Shown here: positions 26,865-40,591 of the stretch, piece after piece | Layout of the letters: every line of letters starts with the position of its first letter | Position numbering within the stretch: position 1 is the first letter of the stretch | Notes under the pieces: generated by a model | Told to the model about the DNA's origin: nothing | The model's database searches: none | Seen by the model: the letters and a program-made list of their open reading frames with translations, nothing else | Source: Myxococcales bacterium | Lineage (GTDB): Bacteria; Myxococcota_A; Polyangia; Palsa-1104; JAEUJZ01 | Length of the DNA stretch: 64,000 nucleotides | Direction: 5' to 3' | Assembly: GCA_016794505.1 (NCBI GenBank) | Contig: JAEUJZ010000048.1 | Coordinates: 1-64,000, forward strand | Made by a program: the position numbers and the translations under genes

Positions 26865-27662
26865 ATGTCCATGTCCGCTCTTTCGCTTGGTTCCGCTGTC
26901 CGCTTTTCTGCCTTGGCGCTGTGCTCGCTCACAGCCTGTGCGCCCGCCGCGACACAGCCCGGTTCGATGCCGGCTTCTGCATCCGAGCGTACGGCCGGTG
27001 TGTCGTGGATCGCGACAGCGCACGCGGCATCGCCGGCCCACGCAGCAGGCGCCGGACTGGATCCAGCCCAGGGCAGCGACATCGGCTGGGTCTTTGAAGC
27101 CTTCCTCAGTCCGCATCAGGAACCCGACGAGGAAGAGAACACGCCCGCCACCACGCCCAAGGTCTTCCGCTCGACGGGCAAGTCGATGAACCGAGCCGCC
27201 CGCGAGGCCGCCGGCCACCGGGGTCACGGTCGCATTCGCTTCACCAAGGATCTAAGCCGCGCCTTTGTCGACGTGCGCATCGACGGCATCCCGGCCAACA
27301 CGGTGAACATGTTCCACATTCACTGTGGCAAGCCGGGCATCCTTGGGCCCATCCTCGTCGACTTCGCGCAGGCCACCAACATCCAAGAAAACCTCGCCGA
27401 TGGCCTTTTTTCCGTCGAGATTCGCAACGAGCACATCACCAAGACGGTCGAGCACGGGCACGGCCTCATCGGGGCCCTGACCGCGGGCTGCCTGATCAAC
27501 AGCCCCTCGCTGGGCATCGGCAAGCCGACCAAGGTGTCGACGGTGTCGGGCATGGCGCAGATCGCGCAAGAAGGCGAGCTGTACTTCAACCTACACACCG
27601 TTTCGCAGACGTACTTCGGCGATATCCGCGGGCAGATCCACGTCGCTGAAAAGAGTCGCTAA
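26865..27662 (+). CDS. CHRD-domain lipoprotein
   Basis: 265 residues; GGAGG lies 6 nt upstream of the ATG at 26865. The lipobox SLTAC ends the signal peptide. After a 60-residue linker, residues 110-262 form a CHRD domain: ARVDVRIDGIPANTVNMFHIHCG-like first half, then a final LYFNLHTVSQTYFGDIRGQIH, the typical N.HT....GEIRGQ ending. CHRD domains are found in chordin and many bacterial secreted proteins; the bacterial role is unknown. It is likely an outer-membrane or periplasmic lipoprotein. Confidence 0.87.
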   Translation: MSMSALSLGSAVRFSALALCSLTACAPAATQPGSMPASASERTAGVSWIATAHAASPAHAAGAGLDPAQGSDIGWVFEAFLSPHQEPDEEENTPATTPKVFRSTGKSMNRAAREAAGHRGHGRIRFTKDLSRAFVDVRIDGIPANTVNMFHIHCGKPGILGPILVDFAQATNIQENLADGLFSVEIRNEHITKTVEHGHGLIGALTAGCLINSPSLGIGKPTKVSTVSGMAQIAQEGELYFNLHTVSQTYFGDIRGQIHVAEKSR

Positions 27663-28088
27663 GCCGTCCGCCCCGCCTGAGACGTTCGCGTTTTTTCCCG
27701 CGTCCGCCTGCCTTCTTTGTCGCGTCCGCCTGCCTTCTTTGTCGCGTCCGCTTGCCTTCCTTTTTCGTCGTCTTGGTTCGCGTTCCCGGAATGCTTTTGC
27801 GCTTCGCCGAGCGGCCTGCCGGCTGCCAGCCGCAGTCGTAGACACGGGCGCTCGCTTGCGTCCGTCACGCGTCGTGCAGTTCGTAGTTTTCCCCGGCCAA
27901 GATCGTGCGGCTGTGGTTTCTACTTGGACACCAATAGAGTCCGGGTTTACCAGCAGACGAGCTCATCAGCGACGGGGCGACCCATGCGCGCCGGCTGGAA
28001 TTTTGTTGCGAGTCAAATTTGGCGCGGGTTATGTTCCGCCCGCCTTCTCACCTGTTTGCATCGGCCTTTACCCCCCCCCGGAGAAGAA
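27663..28088. other. Intergenic region before uvrB
   Basis: 426 bp. It begins with three copies of a 22-bp tandem repeat (27699-27765). The rest holds no gene-like frame: the open frame leading into uvrB is not protein-like before 28089. A run of ten C lies just before the uvrB Shine-Dalgarno. No LexA box was recognised by eye. Confidence 0.55.
27699..27765. repeat. 22-bp tandem repeat, three copies
   Basis: CGCGTCCGCCTGCCTTCTTT plus GT is repeated exactly at 27699 and 27721; a third copy from 27743 has two changes. It lies 37 bp after the CHRD stop codon. There are no spacers between units, so this is not a CRISPR array. Confidence 0.85.
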
Positions 28089-30224
<2,136 letters not shown>

Positions 30225-30364
30225 TCTGTGCCGCGCTGGGTCGCTGACGAAACGACGGAACAAGCGGTGGGTCAAGAGCGCCGGGATGCGGGCACGATCC
30301 GTCGGAAAGGTCCTTGCAACCGTCGCTCGCACGAGAGCAACCGCGATAGAAGGAAGCGCAGGTC

Positions 30365-31795
30365 ATGAAGATTGCAGTGTTGGGAACTGGGTACGTGGGC
30401 TTGGTCGCCGGGGCTGGCTTTGCCGACTTTGGGAACGACGTGGTGTGCCTGGACATCGACGGCCATCGCGTCTCGACCTTGGCCCGCGGCGAGCTGCCGA
30501 TCTATGAGCCGGGCCTGCCTGAGCTTGTGCGCGCCAATATTGAAGCGGGGCGCCTGCACTTCAGCCAGTCTCCCGAGCAGGTCTTGCCGAGCGCCGAAGT
30601 GATCCTGATCTGCGTCGGCACACCGCCGTCAGAGACCGGAGAAGCCGATCTGTCGCAGGTGTTTTCGGCGGCTCGCACCATCGCTGAGCAGCGCGGACCC
30701 CACTTTACGCTGGTGGCCATCAAGTCGACCGTCCCCGTCGGGACAACCGAGCGCGTGACCGCAATTCTGGAGACCGCTTGCGCAGAAGAGACCCAGGATG
30801 GTGAGCCCGCCGCTGTGCCGCGCGGGCCGTTTGTTGTGGTCAGCAATCCCGAGTTCCTAAAGGAAGGCAGCGCCGTCGAGGACTTCATGCGGCCGATGCG
30901 CATTTTGGCGGGCCTGGGGCCACTTCGCGGCGATGCCGACGAGCAGCGACGCCTGGCCGAGCAGGCTCGCGCGCTGATGCGTCGACTGTACGGCCCGGTG
31001 GTGCGCACCAACGATCGCCTGCTGTTCTGCGATGCCCGCTCGGCCGAGCTGACCAAGTACGCCAGCAATGCGTATCTGGCGATGCGCGTGTCGTTCATCA
31101 ATGACATCGCCAACCTGTGTGAAGAAGTCGGCGCCGACGTCGAGCTAGTCCGTCGCGGAATGGGCATGGACACGCGCATTGGCGCACACTTTTTGTTTCC
31201 GGGCTTGGGCTATGGCGGAAGCTGCTTCCCCAAAGACACGCAGGCCTTGGCGGCGCTGGGACGGCAGCACGGGCTTGAGCTGCACTTGGTCGAGGCCACC
31301 GGCCGCATCAACCAGCGTCAGCGTCAGCGACTGCTGGCCAAGCTGGTGCGCCATCTGGGGCCAGCAGATGCGGCACGGAACAAAACGGCCGCTTCTTCAT
31401 CGGAAAAGCCGCTCGCTGGCAAGATCATTGCCCTGTGGGGGCTTTCGTTTAAGCCCGAGACCGATGATGTGCGCGAGGCTCCAGCGCTTGCGATCATCGA
31501 TGCGCTGGTCGACGCGGGCGCGCAGATCCGAGCGAGCGATCCCGTGGCGCATCACAGCGCAGCGCAGACCTGCGCGCGTCATGTGGCCTCGCTGCGCTTC
31601 TTTGCCGACGCCTATGAAGCGGCGCGTGGCAGCGATGCGCTGATCCTGTGTACCGAGTGGCGACAGTTTCGTCAGCCCAACTTCGCTCGCCTGAAGTCGC
31701 TGATGCGTGGCACGGCGTTGTTCGACGGACGCAACATCTGGGATCCCGAGCAAGTGCGCGAGAACGGCTTTGCCTACTTTGGGGTCGGTCGCTAG
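30365..31795 (+). CDS. ugd: UDP-glucose 6-dehydrogenase
   Basis: 476 residues. The NAD-binding motif GTGYVGLV is at residues 7-14. GTPPSETGEADLSQV and the STVPVGT segment are typical of UDP-glucose/GDP-mannose dehydrogenases, and the catalytic Cys lies near 285 in GYGGSCFPKDTQ. The enzyme oxidises UDP-glucose twice to UDP-glucuronate, a precursor of capsule and lipopolysaccharide sugars. An insert near residues 145-160 and another near 340 (AARNKTAASSSEKPLAG) make it longer than usual. No polysaccharide genes are adjacent. Confidence 0.94.
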   Translation: MKIAVLGTGYVGLVAGAGFADFGNDVVCLDIDGHRVSTLARGELPIYEPGLPELVRANIEAGRLHFSQSPEQVLPSAEVILICVGTPPSETGEADLSQVFSAARTIAEQRGPHFTLVAIKSTVPVGTTERVTAILETACAEETQDGEPAAVPRGPFVVVSNPEFLKEGSAVEDFMRPMRILAGLGPLRGDADEQRRLAEQARALMRRLYGPVVRTNDRLLFCDARSAELTKYASNAYLAMRVSFINDIANLCEEVGADVELVRRGMGMDTRIGAHFLFPGLGYGGSCFPKDTQALAALGRQHGLELHLVEATGRINQRQRQRLLAKLVRHLGPADAARNKTAASSSEKPLAGKIIALWGLSFKPETDDVREAPALAIIDALVDAGAQIRASDPVAHHSAAQTCARHVASLRFFADAYEAARGSDALILCTEWRQFRQPNFARLKSLMRGTALFDGRNIWDPEQVRENGFAYFGVGR

Positions 31796-31847
31796 CCACA
31801 GTTACCTGTGATTGCCCTAGCGAGCGTTCGCTGATACGAAGCACGCA

Positions 31848-32948
31848 GTGAGTCCAGAGCGTCGCGTTTTGAGCAAGCTTCTGCCCAGTGTGGCGGGACT
31901 TGGCCTGATCCTGTGTGCCGGCGGAGCCTTTGTCCGCTGTGTGCCCCCCGACCCAACTGATCCCTGCATCGACGACGAGGCCGCATGTCCACCGGATGCC
32001 GGCTTGCCCGTCGATGCAGCCGCGGGACTCGACGCCGATAGCACGCGCGATGGCGGCCGCGATGGCGGTGATCGCGATGCGGCCACGGCACCCGATGCGG
32101 GCAGTGACGCCGGCCTCGCCTGTCCAAGCTTTGCCATGGGCATGGCGGTGGGCCGCACGCCTCTTGTGACGCTGACCGAGTCCAGTGGCGTTGTGGCTGG
32201 CCGGCGCAGTGCCGGGACGCTGTGGCTGCACAATGACTCGGGGGCGGGGCCGCGGATCGTCGCGCTGTCGAGCACTGGAGCGCTGCAGGCGCTTTACGAC
32301 CTGATGGGAGCGACGGCACAGGACTGGGAAGACATCGCCATCGGACCCGGCCCGCGCGCTGGCAGCAGCTATTTGTACATCGGCGACATCGGCGACAACG
32401 CCATGGCGCGGGCTGACGTGCAGGTCTATCGCGTCGAGGAACCCGACGTGCGCAGCGGCTCGCCGACGACACCGACCATGCTGCCGGTCGAGCGCTTTAC
32501 GCTGGTCTATCCCGACCGCGCGCACAATGCCGAGACGCTGCTGGTTGATCCGCTGCGCAGCGACGTATACATCGTCGCCAAGAGCGGGGACGGCGTGTCG
32601 CCGGTATTTCGCGCGGCGGCTCCGCTTTCGTCGGCTGTACCCAATCGCCTGGAACAAGTGGCCGTGCTGCGCTTTGGCACAGCGCCGCTTTCCGGCGGTC
32701 GCACAACGACGGGAGGCGACATCTCGCCACGCGGGGATGAGATCGCCATTCGGACCTATGACGCCGCGTTTCTATGGCGTCGTCCAGCGGGCATGACGGT
32801 GGCGGATGCGCTGGCCGGTATCCCCTGTCCGCTGCCTCTGCGCGTGGAGCCACAGGGTGAAGCGTTGGGCTTTGCCAGCGACGGGGCGGGCTATTACACG
32901 GTCAGCGAAGGCAGCAACCAGCCGCTTTTTTTCTATTCCCGCCGCTGA
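31848..32948 (+). CDS. Lipoprotein-like protein with predicted beta-propeller
   Basis: 366 residues from a GTG at 31848, which has no clear Shine-Dalgarno, so the start is uncertain. A signal peptide with a Cys near 31 (GGAFVRC) is followed by an Asp/Ala/Gly linker with DAG and DGG repeats (residues 45-85), a common spacer in myxobacterial lipoproteins. The body (95-366) has repeated strands such as GTLWLHNDSGAGPRIVALSSTG and YLYIGDIGDN, which suggest a beta-propeller. Function unknown. Confidence 0.75.
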   Translation: MSPERRVLSKLLPSVAGLGLILCAGGAFVRCVPPDPTDPCIDDEAACPPDAGLPVDAAAGLDADSTRDGGRDGGDRDAATAPDAGSDAGLACPSFAMGMAVGRTPLVTLTESSGVVAGRRSAGTLWLHNDSGAGPRIVALSSTGALQALYDLMGATAQDWEDIAIGPGPRAGSSYLYIGDIGDNAMARADVQVYRVEEPDVRSGSPTTPTMLPVERFTLVYPDRAHNAETLLVDPLRSDVYIVAKSGDGVSPVFRAAAPLSSAVPNRLEQVAVLRFGTAPLSGGRTTTGGDISPRGDEIAIRTYDAAFLWRRPAGMTVADALAGIPCPLPLRVEPQGEALGFASDGAGYYTVSEGSNQPLFFYSRR

Positions 32949-32967
32949 GCGCCTAAAGACGCGCTGC

Positions 32968-33837
32968 CTAGGGCGGATCAAAGCCAAAGCGCTTGAGCAC
33001 CTGCTGGCCTTCGTCGCTGAGCAGCAGAGCGACAAACGCGCCGGCCCCCACGGCATCGCCGCCGCGCACGGTGCCTAGGGCTTGCAGCAGCGGGGAATAC
33101 AGCGCCTTTGGCACCGTCGTGTACGGCGTCTGTGAAGCCATCGCCAGCGAGAGCGCGTCCATCGCAACATCGGCATTACCGGTCGCCACGAACTGATGCG
33201 CTTGCCGGATGTTTTCGCCGAACACCAGGCGGGGCAAAACCGTTTCGTATAGACCCGCGCTGCGCAGCGCTTGCACGGCGGCCAGGCCATACGGCGCGTG
33301 CTCGGGGTTGGCCACCGCGATGCGACGGTACTGCGGCTGCGCCAGATCCGCGATCTGCATCGGCAGCGCCGGCCCCGAGCTGGCGGCATGATGCGACGCT
33401 GGACGTGTCCACAGCACCAGCGCACCGCGGGCAAAGGGCCGCAGCGAAGCCGGCTCGATGCGGCCTTTTTCTACCAGCGCTTCGACGTGGCGCTGGCTTG
33501 CCGCGGCGTACACGTCAAACGGTGCTCCATGCTCGATTTGCTGCGACAGTGCCGTCGAGCCAGCGAAGCTGAACACCACCTTGCGACCGTGACGTGCTTC
33601 AAAGGTCACGGCAAGCGCCGCAAACGCCGGCTCTAGATCCGCGGCCGCCGCGACGCGCAGCGGGCGTTGCTGGGGCGCCGATGGATCGGTGGCGCTGGAT
33701 CTCGGTCCGCCTGCCGGTTGCGGCCGGCGCTGACAGGCCAAAAGGGCGATGAGCAGGCAGCTTCCCACGAGCGCTCGCCGCAGTCGGAGACCAGGGCCTA
33801 GCCCGAGGGGCGATTTCTTGAAAAATTGCGCGCACAT
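32968..33837 (-). CDS. modA: ModA-like molybdate-type substrate-binding lipoprotein
   Basis: 289 residues from the ATG at 33837, chosen because it avoids overlap with the divergent gene at 33886. The signal ends in LIALLAC. The mature part starts RVAAAADLEPAFAAL and has FSFAGSTALSQQIEHGAPFDVYAAAS, the pattern of ModA proteins that bind molybdate or tungstate (Ser in AGSTAL, Ala-Ala-Ser in VYAAAS), and later NPEHAPYGLAAVQAL. The ModB permease and ModC ATPase genes are not next to it in this window, so the transporter partners are unknown. Confidence 0.82.
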   Translation of the reverse strand: MCAQFFKKSPLGLGPGLRLRRALVGSCLLIALLACQRRPQPAGGPRSSATDPSAPQQRPLRVAAAADLEPAFAALAVTFEARHGRKVVFSFAGSTALSQQIEHGAPFDVYAAASQRHVEALVEKGRIEPASLRPFARGALVLWTRPASHHAASSGPALPMQIADLAQPQYRRIAVANPEHAPYGLAAVQALRSAGLYETVLPRLVFGENIRQAHQFVATGNADVAMDALSLAMASQTPYTTVPKALYSPLLQALGTVRGGDAVGAGAFVALLLSDEGQQVLKRFGFDPP

Positions 33838-33885
33838 ACCCAGACAGTGTGGGAAATAATCTGCCCGGTTTTGGAGGAATGTTCC

Positions 33886-36141
33886 ATGCGGCACGTACGA
33901 GAGATCTCAATGACGAAGATTGACCAACAGGTGGCTGCACCCGCTTCCGCGGCCATGAGCGCTTTGCATCGACAAGCCAGTGTCTCTGCAGCAGAGCAAC
34001 CGAAGGCAGCGTCGATGCTGCGACGGGGTTTGGTGGCGCGCATCGACGCGTTTCGCCCGGCGGTCTTGGGGGCCCTTCTGGGCCTAGCCGGAGCCCTTTC
34101 AATCGCCGCCTGTTCTGAGGGAGGCAAGGACACTCCCAACCCCAATCCGACCCCGATGGTCGACATGGGCGACGGAGACGCATCGATGGTCGATCCCAAC
34201 AAGCCATCGATTGCCGTGAGCAAGCTCGGCATGGGCGCGGGCGTTGTCACGTCGGCGCCTCAGGGCATCAACTGCGGCACGGCCTGCGCAGCCAACTTCA
34301 TGGAAGGCCAAAAGGTTGTCCTGACCGCGCAGCCCGACGGAAACTCGCTGTTCGGCGGCTGGGGCGGGGCCTGCATGGGCGCCGATCCGACCGCCAATCC
34401 GCCGACGTGTACGCTCAGCGCCAGCGGCAAGCTCGACGTCAAAGTCACGTTCAACAAGCGCGCCAACTTGGACAAGGTGTGCAGCGATCCCAACTGGTGC
34501 TGGAACAGTCCGCTGCCTCAGGGCAACGACTTGCAGCGCGTCTGGGGCACCAGCGCAACGGATGCCTGGGCCATCGGCGACATGGGCGTCATCCTGCGCT
34601 GGAATGGCAGCGGCTGGTCGCAGAGCGATTCGGGCACGCAAAAGCGCCTGTACAACATCTGGGGGCGCGCTGCGAACGACGTGTGGGCCGTCGGTGAAGG
34701 CGGCGCCATCGTTCACTGGAATGGCATCAAGTGGGAACCGCAGGTCAGCGGCACCAGCTCGGATTTGTACGCCATCTGGGGCAACAGCGCCGAGGTCTGG
34801 GCCGTCGGATCCGGCTCGACAACGCTGCGCTGGGACGGCACGAAGTGGGACGCCTCGAAGACCTGCAGCTCGGGCTATGACCTGTACGCCATCTGGGGGA
34901 CGGGCCCCAACGAGGTCTGGGCCGTGGGCTCGGGCCGCTATTACTGCAAGTTCAACGGCACCGCGTGGTCGTATGTCAACGATAGTTCGCTGCCGTACTA
35001 CGTGCGCGATCTGTACGGCATCGACGGCAAGAACATGTGGGTGGTCGGCGATAGCGGCGTCATCGCCAAGTGGAACGGCGGATCGTGGAGCAGCGTCGCA
35101 TCGGGCATGACCGGCGGCTTGCGCGGGATCTGGGGAACCGGCGACAAGAACATCTGGGCCGTCGGCGAGCAGGGCGTGATCCTGCTTTACAACGGCACCG
35201 CATGGTCCGTGGTGTCGCCGCCAGGGGCTCTCGATTACAGCCTGCTTGGCGTCTGGGGCTCGGGGGCCAACGGAGTCTGGGCCGTCGGTGAGCGCGGCAC
35301 GATCAAGCGCTGGATGGGCACGCCTCCGTGGGAAGACGTGGCGCCGGGATCGCGCCGCGAGCTGCGCGCCGCCTGGGGCACGGCAGAAAACAATATGTGG
35401 GCGGTCGGTGACGGCGGTTGGCTGATGCGCTGGGATGGCAAGGCCTGGACACCGCAGGATAGTAAGAACACTTATACGCTGCGCGCCATTCACGGCAGTG
35501 GTCCCAGCGACGTATGGGCCGTCGGAGACAGCGGCGCCATCGCGCACTGGAACGGCACTGAGTGGAGCCAGGTCGTGCCAGCGAACTCGTACAGCATGAC
35601 CGGTGTCTACTCTGCGGCTCCTGACAAGGCGTGGGCCACGACGACCAGCGGCTATGTCATGACCTGGGACGGCACGCGTTGGTCGCCGGTCTACGTCGGG
35701 ACGGCCCTTTACTCGATCTGGGGATCGAGCGCGACCAACATCTGGGCCGGCACCGGCAGCAGCACCTTGTATCAGTACAACGGCAGCAGCTGGCGGGCCG
35801 TCTCGGCCACGCTTTCGGCCACGTGGTACGCCCTCTATGGCGTCGACGACAACAACGTCTGGGCCGCGGGCTCAAGCGGCCAGATCATCCGCTGGAATGG
35901 CACCGCGTGGTCGAGCGCCATCGTCGGCAACGATCCCAGCGTCACGTTCAGGGCCCTGTGGGGAAGCTCGACGGGGCGGATGTTCGCAGTCGGCAATAAC
36001 GGCGTCGTCTATCGCTGGGACGGCATCGCCTGGGGGGCGACGAAGATCGCGCGAGCCCACTTGAACGCCATCACCGGCTTTGCCGCGGACAAGATCTGGA
36101 CCTTCGGAGCCGGCGGTGCCGTGCTGCGCTGGAATCCCTAG
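33886..36141 (+). CDS. Large DVWAVG-repeat beta-propeller protein
   Basis: 751 residues; GGAGGA precedes the ATG at 33886. A hydrophobic stretch with lipobox IAAC lies near residue 90, after an unusually long N-terminal lead, so a later start (ATG near 34015) is possible. A linker with repeated Asp/Met leads to a small Cys-containing domain (120-195, GINCGTACAANF...GGACMGADP...CTLSASGKLDVKVTF) resembling bacterial repeat domains. Then come about fourteen repeats of roughly 40 residues, each with DVWAVG and a WNG/WDG strand. It is a paralogue of 13406. Surface role inferred. Confidence 0.87.
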   Translation: MRHVREISMTKIDQQVAAPASAAMSALHRQASVSAAEQPKAASMLRRGLVARIDAFRPAVLGALLGLAGALSIAACSEGGKDTPNPNPTPMVDMGDGDASMVDPNKPSIAVSKLGMGAGVVTSAPQGINCGTACAANFMEGQKVVLTAQPDGNSLFGGWGGACMGADPTANPPTCTLSASGKLDVKVTFNKRANLDKVCSDPNWCWNSPLPQGNDLQRVWGTSATDAWAIGDMGVILRWNGSGWSQSDSGTQKRLYNIWGRAANDVWAVGEGGAIVHWNGIKWEPQVSGTSSDLYAIWGNSAEVWAVGSGSTTLRWDGTKWDASKTCSSGYDLYAIWGTGPNEVWAVGSGRYYCKFNGTAWSYVNDSSLPYYVRDLYGIDGKNMWVVGDSGVIAKWNGGSWSSVASGMTGGLRGIWGTGDKNIWAVGEQGVILLYNGTAWSVVSPPGALDYSLLGVWGSGANGVWAVGERGTIKRWMGTPPWEDVAPGSRRELRAAWGTAENNMWAVGDGGWLMRWDGKAWTPQDSKNTYTLRAIHGSGPSDVWAVGDSGAIAHWNGTEWSQVVPANSYSMTGVYSAAPDKAWATTTSGYVMTWDGTRWSPVYVGTALYSIWGSSATNIWAGTGSSTLYQYNGSSWRAVSATLSATWYALYGVDDNNVWAAGSSGQIIRWNGTAWSSAIVGNDPSVTFRALWGSSTGRMFAVGNNGVVYRWDGIAWGATKIARAHLNAITGFAADKIWTFGAGGAVLRWNP

Positions 36142-36186
36142 TGCCCTCGGGCTGCGCCCTTCCGCGCTGCCCAACGGAGTGAACGT

Positions 36187-37650
36187 ATGAAGCGACCAAC
36201 CCTAGCTCGTCTGTCCGTTGTGTTGTCGTTGGCTGCTCTGCCGGTTGTCGGCTGCAGCGCCGATCCGCCTGCGATGAAGAAGAATCCCTTTGCGCCGCTG
36301 CCGGAGTGTCAGGGGCCGATGCTGTCGTTTGGCAAAGGCGAGCAGGGCATGGTCATCGCCGATCTGCGCATCGCTGCCGCAGGTCAAGGCTTTGACTTGG
36401 ACGAAGATGGCTCCGTCGACAACAAGCTTGGCGCGCTGTCCTCTTTGGCCAACGGCGAGCTAGAGGACACCTTCAAGCTGCGTCACGACGTCGTCATCCC
36501 CATGGAATTCGTGGGGCTCAAGGGCACGGGCGACAGCGAGTGCGCCAAGTTCGCGCTGTACCTGGGCCAGTTCAACCAAGACCGCGATGGCGATGGTAAA
36601 GACACGACGTGGGAGGCCGATGAAAACGGCGCCGACGGCGACTGCAACGACCAAGACAAAGACGTGCGGCCTGGTCGTGCAGAAGATATGACCAACCGCG
36701 TCGACGACGACTGCGACGGCAAAGCCGACAACCCCGGCAAGCGCAAGCCGCCTACGGATGCCATGGATCTCGACGGCGATGGCGTGACCTTGGCGGAAGG
36801 GGACTGCGACGACCGCATGATGTCGCCGATGGTTCCGACGGGCATGGACCTGCAGCCGCTGGCCAAGCTGCGCCATCCTGCCGTGCCGGGCAAGGGCATC
36901 AAGGCCGCCGTCGAGCGCTGCGATGGCATCGACTATGACTGCGACGGGGTACCGGACAACGGGCCGGGGTGCGATCCGTTTGGCGATGCCAACGTCAGGC
37001 TGCCTATTCAGAAGGTATCCCTCGACGCTGGCAAGCCGCGCCTGGCGTTCAACAACGGCGCCGTCAAGGGCGGCAAGCTGCAGTCCGGGCCGTCGCTGTT
37101 CCGCGTCGCCGTACCCGTGAGCAAGGACTTTACGCTGGAGCTTGAGCTTTCGGGAACGCGCATCGCCGGCTCGTTGAAAGAGCGCAACGGCCGCTTGTAT
37201 CTCGACGACGCGCAGCTTGGCGGCGTGCTGCAGGCGATTAGCTTGGCCCGGCTCGACAAGATCAACCTGAAGGGCTTCTTGACACCGCCGCAGTCGCTGT
37301 TCGATGCGCTGTGGGCTTCGTCGGCGCTGTCGACGATCCTGATGCTCAAGCGCGATGCCGAGGATCGCGTCCTGCCCGACATGGACGTCGACGGCGATGG
37401 TCTTGAGACATTCTGGGCCAGCGATCCGGCAAAGACGCCGGCCCTGGTTGACACCTGCCGCGATGGCGACGGTACGATCATCAAAAATGGCGATGCCAGC
37501 CAGCCCAACGACGATCCGATGAAGCGCTGTGTGTTCGCCAAGGACGAAAAAGGCAACTACCGCTTTGTCGACGGAATCTCGGCGGCGCTGCGCTTTAAAG
37601 CAGTGCCGGCGCGCATCGGCGACCTCGTGGACTCGACGATAGGAAAGTAA
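36187..37650 (+). CDS. MopE-like, Asp-rich metal-binding lipoprotein
   Basis: 487 residues with lipobox VVGC at Cys23. Residues 135-265 are rich in Asp-Gly motifs: DGDCNDQDKDVRPGRAED, DDDCDGKAD, DLDGDGV, DGIDYDCDGVPDN. This is the putative metal-binding (MopE) motif, similar to thrombospondin type 3 calcium loops. The C-terminal half (290-480) has no recognised motif; another DMDVDGDGLETFW loop lies near 400. It is probably a calcium-binding surface lipoprotein. It precedes the biotinyl-domain gene by only 6 nt. Confidence 0.85.
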   Translation: MKRPTLARLSVVLSLAALPVVGCSADPPAMKKNPFAPLPECQGPMLSFGKGEQGMVIADLRIAAAGQGFDLDEDGSVDNKLGALSSLANGELEDTFKLRHDVVIPMEFVGLKGTGDSECAKFALYLGQFNQDRDGDGKDTTWEADENGADGDCNDQDKDVRPGRAEDMTNRVDDDCDGKADNPGKRKPPTDAMDLDGDGVTLAEGDCDDRMMSPMVPTGMDLQPLAKLRHPAVPGKGIKAAVERCDGIDYDCDGVPDNGPGCDPFGDANVRLPIQKVSLDAGKPRLAFNNGAVKGGKLQSGPSLFRVAVPVSKDFTLELELSGTRIAGSLKERNGRLYLDDAQLGGVLQAISLARLDKINLKGFLTPPQSLFDALWASSALSTILMLKRDAEDRVLPDMDVDGDGLETFWASDPAKTPALVDTCRDGDGTIIKNGDASQPNDDPMKRCVFAKDEKGNYRFVDGISAALRFKAVPARIGDLVDSTIGK

Positions 37651-37656
37651 GCGACG

Positions 37657-37864
37657 ATGAAGAACAAGCAACACACGGTTCCGGCTCCGCTGACCGGCAA
37701 CATTTGGAAGATCACGGTGACTGAGACGACCAGTGTCATGGAGGGGGACACCATCCTGATCATGGAATCGATGAAGATGGAGATTCCCGTCGAGGCTGGG
37801 CGCGACGGCATCCTGATCAAGCTGCTGGTACAGGAAGGGCAAGCGGTCACCGAAGGCCAGGCCC

Positions 37865-37887
<23 letters not shown>
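37657..37887 (+). CDS. Stand-alone biotinyl-domain carrier protein
   Basis: 76 residues, all of it one biotinyl/lipoyl fold: TVPAPLTGNIWKI, GDTILIMESMKMEIPVEA with the acceptor Lys in ESMKME, and VQEGQAVTEGQALALI. The Met-Lys-Met context indicates biotin rather than lipoate. Such proteins carry CO2 for acyl-CoA carboxylases or decarboxylases. No carboxylase or ligase gene is nearby, and it sits between a surface lipoprotein and a kinase, so its partner is unknown. The next gene starts within its 3' end. Confidence 0.92.
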
Positions 37888-39595
<1,708 letters not shown>

Positions 39596-39697
39596 GCAAC
39601 CCTCTTGCACGGGGTGCCGGTCCGTTGCGCGAGCCATTCTGGCCAGGCGAACAATGCGTACTTGACCTCTCCCTGCGCGATTCGATACCGTCATGCC

Positions 39698-40591
39698 ATG
39701 ATGCAAATGTCCAACGATCGCGCACGCATCACAGGGTTGGCCGTGCTCGCTGTTCTGGGCTTGGCTGGCTGTCCAAAGAAGAACGCTGTTGTGGCGCCTC
39801 CCGTGCCACCAGGAGACGCGCTGCGTCTTGTGGCCAAGGCCGGCGACAAGGTCGGCGGCAACGTCAAGATTCGTCTGGAAAAGACCGACGTCGGCGGCAA
39901 GAAAAAGCCGAGGACCTATGCCTTCCAGCTCGAAGAAGAACACGTGTTCGAGAAGGTCGATCCCAGCGGCAGCATGCACGTCACGGCGAAGTTCTTTAAC
40001 GTCGAGGCGCAAGGCGATACGCCCAAAGAAAAGAAGGCCGGAGAAGATCTGGCGCGGGCGCTTTCGGACATGCAGATCGCGTATGACGTCACCACGCGCG
40101 GCGATGTCACGAACTTCGAAGTGAAGAACGTTCCAGACGGCTTCATGTCCGAAGCGCGCCTGATCGGTGTTTGGGTCTATGGTGCCGAGCGCGGGCCCAT
40201 GTTTGACGCCGGGCCCATCGAGGCAGGCAAGGGCTGGCAGACGCGGGCCCAGATCCCCATTCCAGCCGGCGGTTCGAAGAACTGGGAGATCGACTGCAGC
40301 TACGCCAAGAAGGAAAAGAATCTGGCGTACGTGACTCTGGCCGGCAAAGTGACGGGCGAGAGCCAGGGCACGCAGCTTACGGGCGAGATCAAAGGCGAAG
40401 TTCGCGTCGACGTCGCGCGTGGTGGCTTGACGTTCCAAGAGATGGACTCGCAGTCGACCTTCCGCACGGGCGAGTCGGGAGGCCAGCAGATCCACATCCA
40501 CGTCACCTGGGAAGCGCAAGCGCCAGCCGGGGGCGCTGCATCGGCAGAAGGCCAAAGCGGTGACGCGCAGGCCGTGTCGGTCATGAAGTAG
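39698..40591 (+). CDS. Hypothetical lipoprotein
   Basis: 297 residues from the ATG at 39698; several in-frame ATGs follow within 12 nt. The signal ends in the lipobox LGLAGC. The mature protein is mostly predicted beta strands with a Lys/Glu-rich first half (KVGGNVKIRLEKTDVGGKKK) and no recognised domain; it contains one Cys after the lipid anchor. The pattern of a lipoprotein next to a MoxR ATPase occurs in other genomes, but no functional link can be claimed. Confidence 0.78.
   Translation: MMQMSNDRARITGLAVLAVLGLAGCPKKNAVVAPPVPPGDALRLVAKAGDKVGGNVKIRLEKTDVGGKKKPRTYAFQLEEEHVFEKVDPSGSMHVTAKFFNVEAQGDTPKEKKAGEDLARALSDMQIAYDVTTRGDVTNFEVKNVPDGFMSEARLIGVWVYGAERGPMFDAGPIEAGKGWQTRAQIPIPAGGSKNWEIDCSYAKKEKNLAYVTLAGKVTGESQGTQLTGEIKGEVRVDVARGGLTFQEMDSQSTFRTGESGGQQIHIHVTWEAQAPAGGAASAEGQSGDAQAVSVMK

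Noticed and set aside
34099..35547. 482-codon minus-strand frame
   Set aside because: It is the antisense of the DVWAVG repeats; its periodicity comes from that gene.
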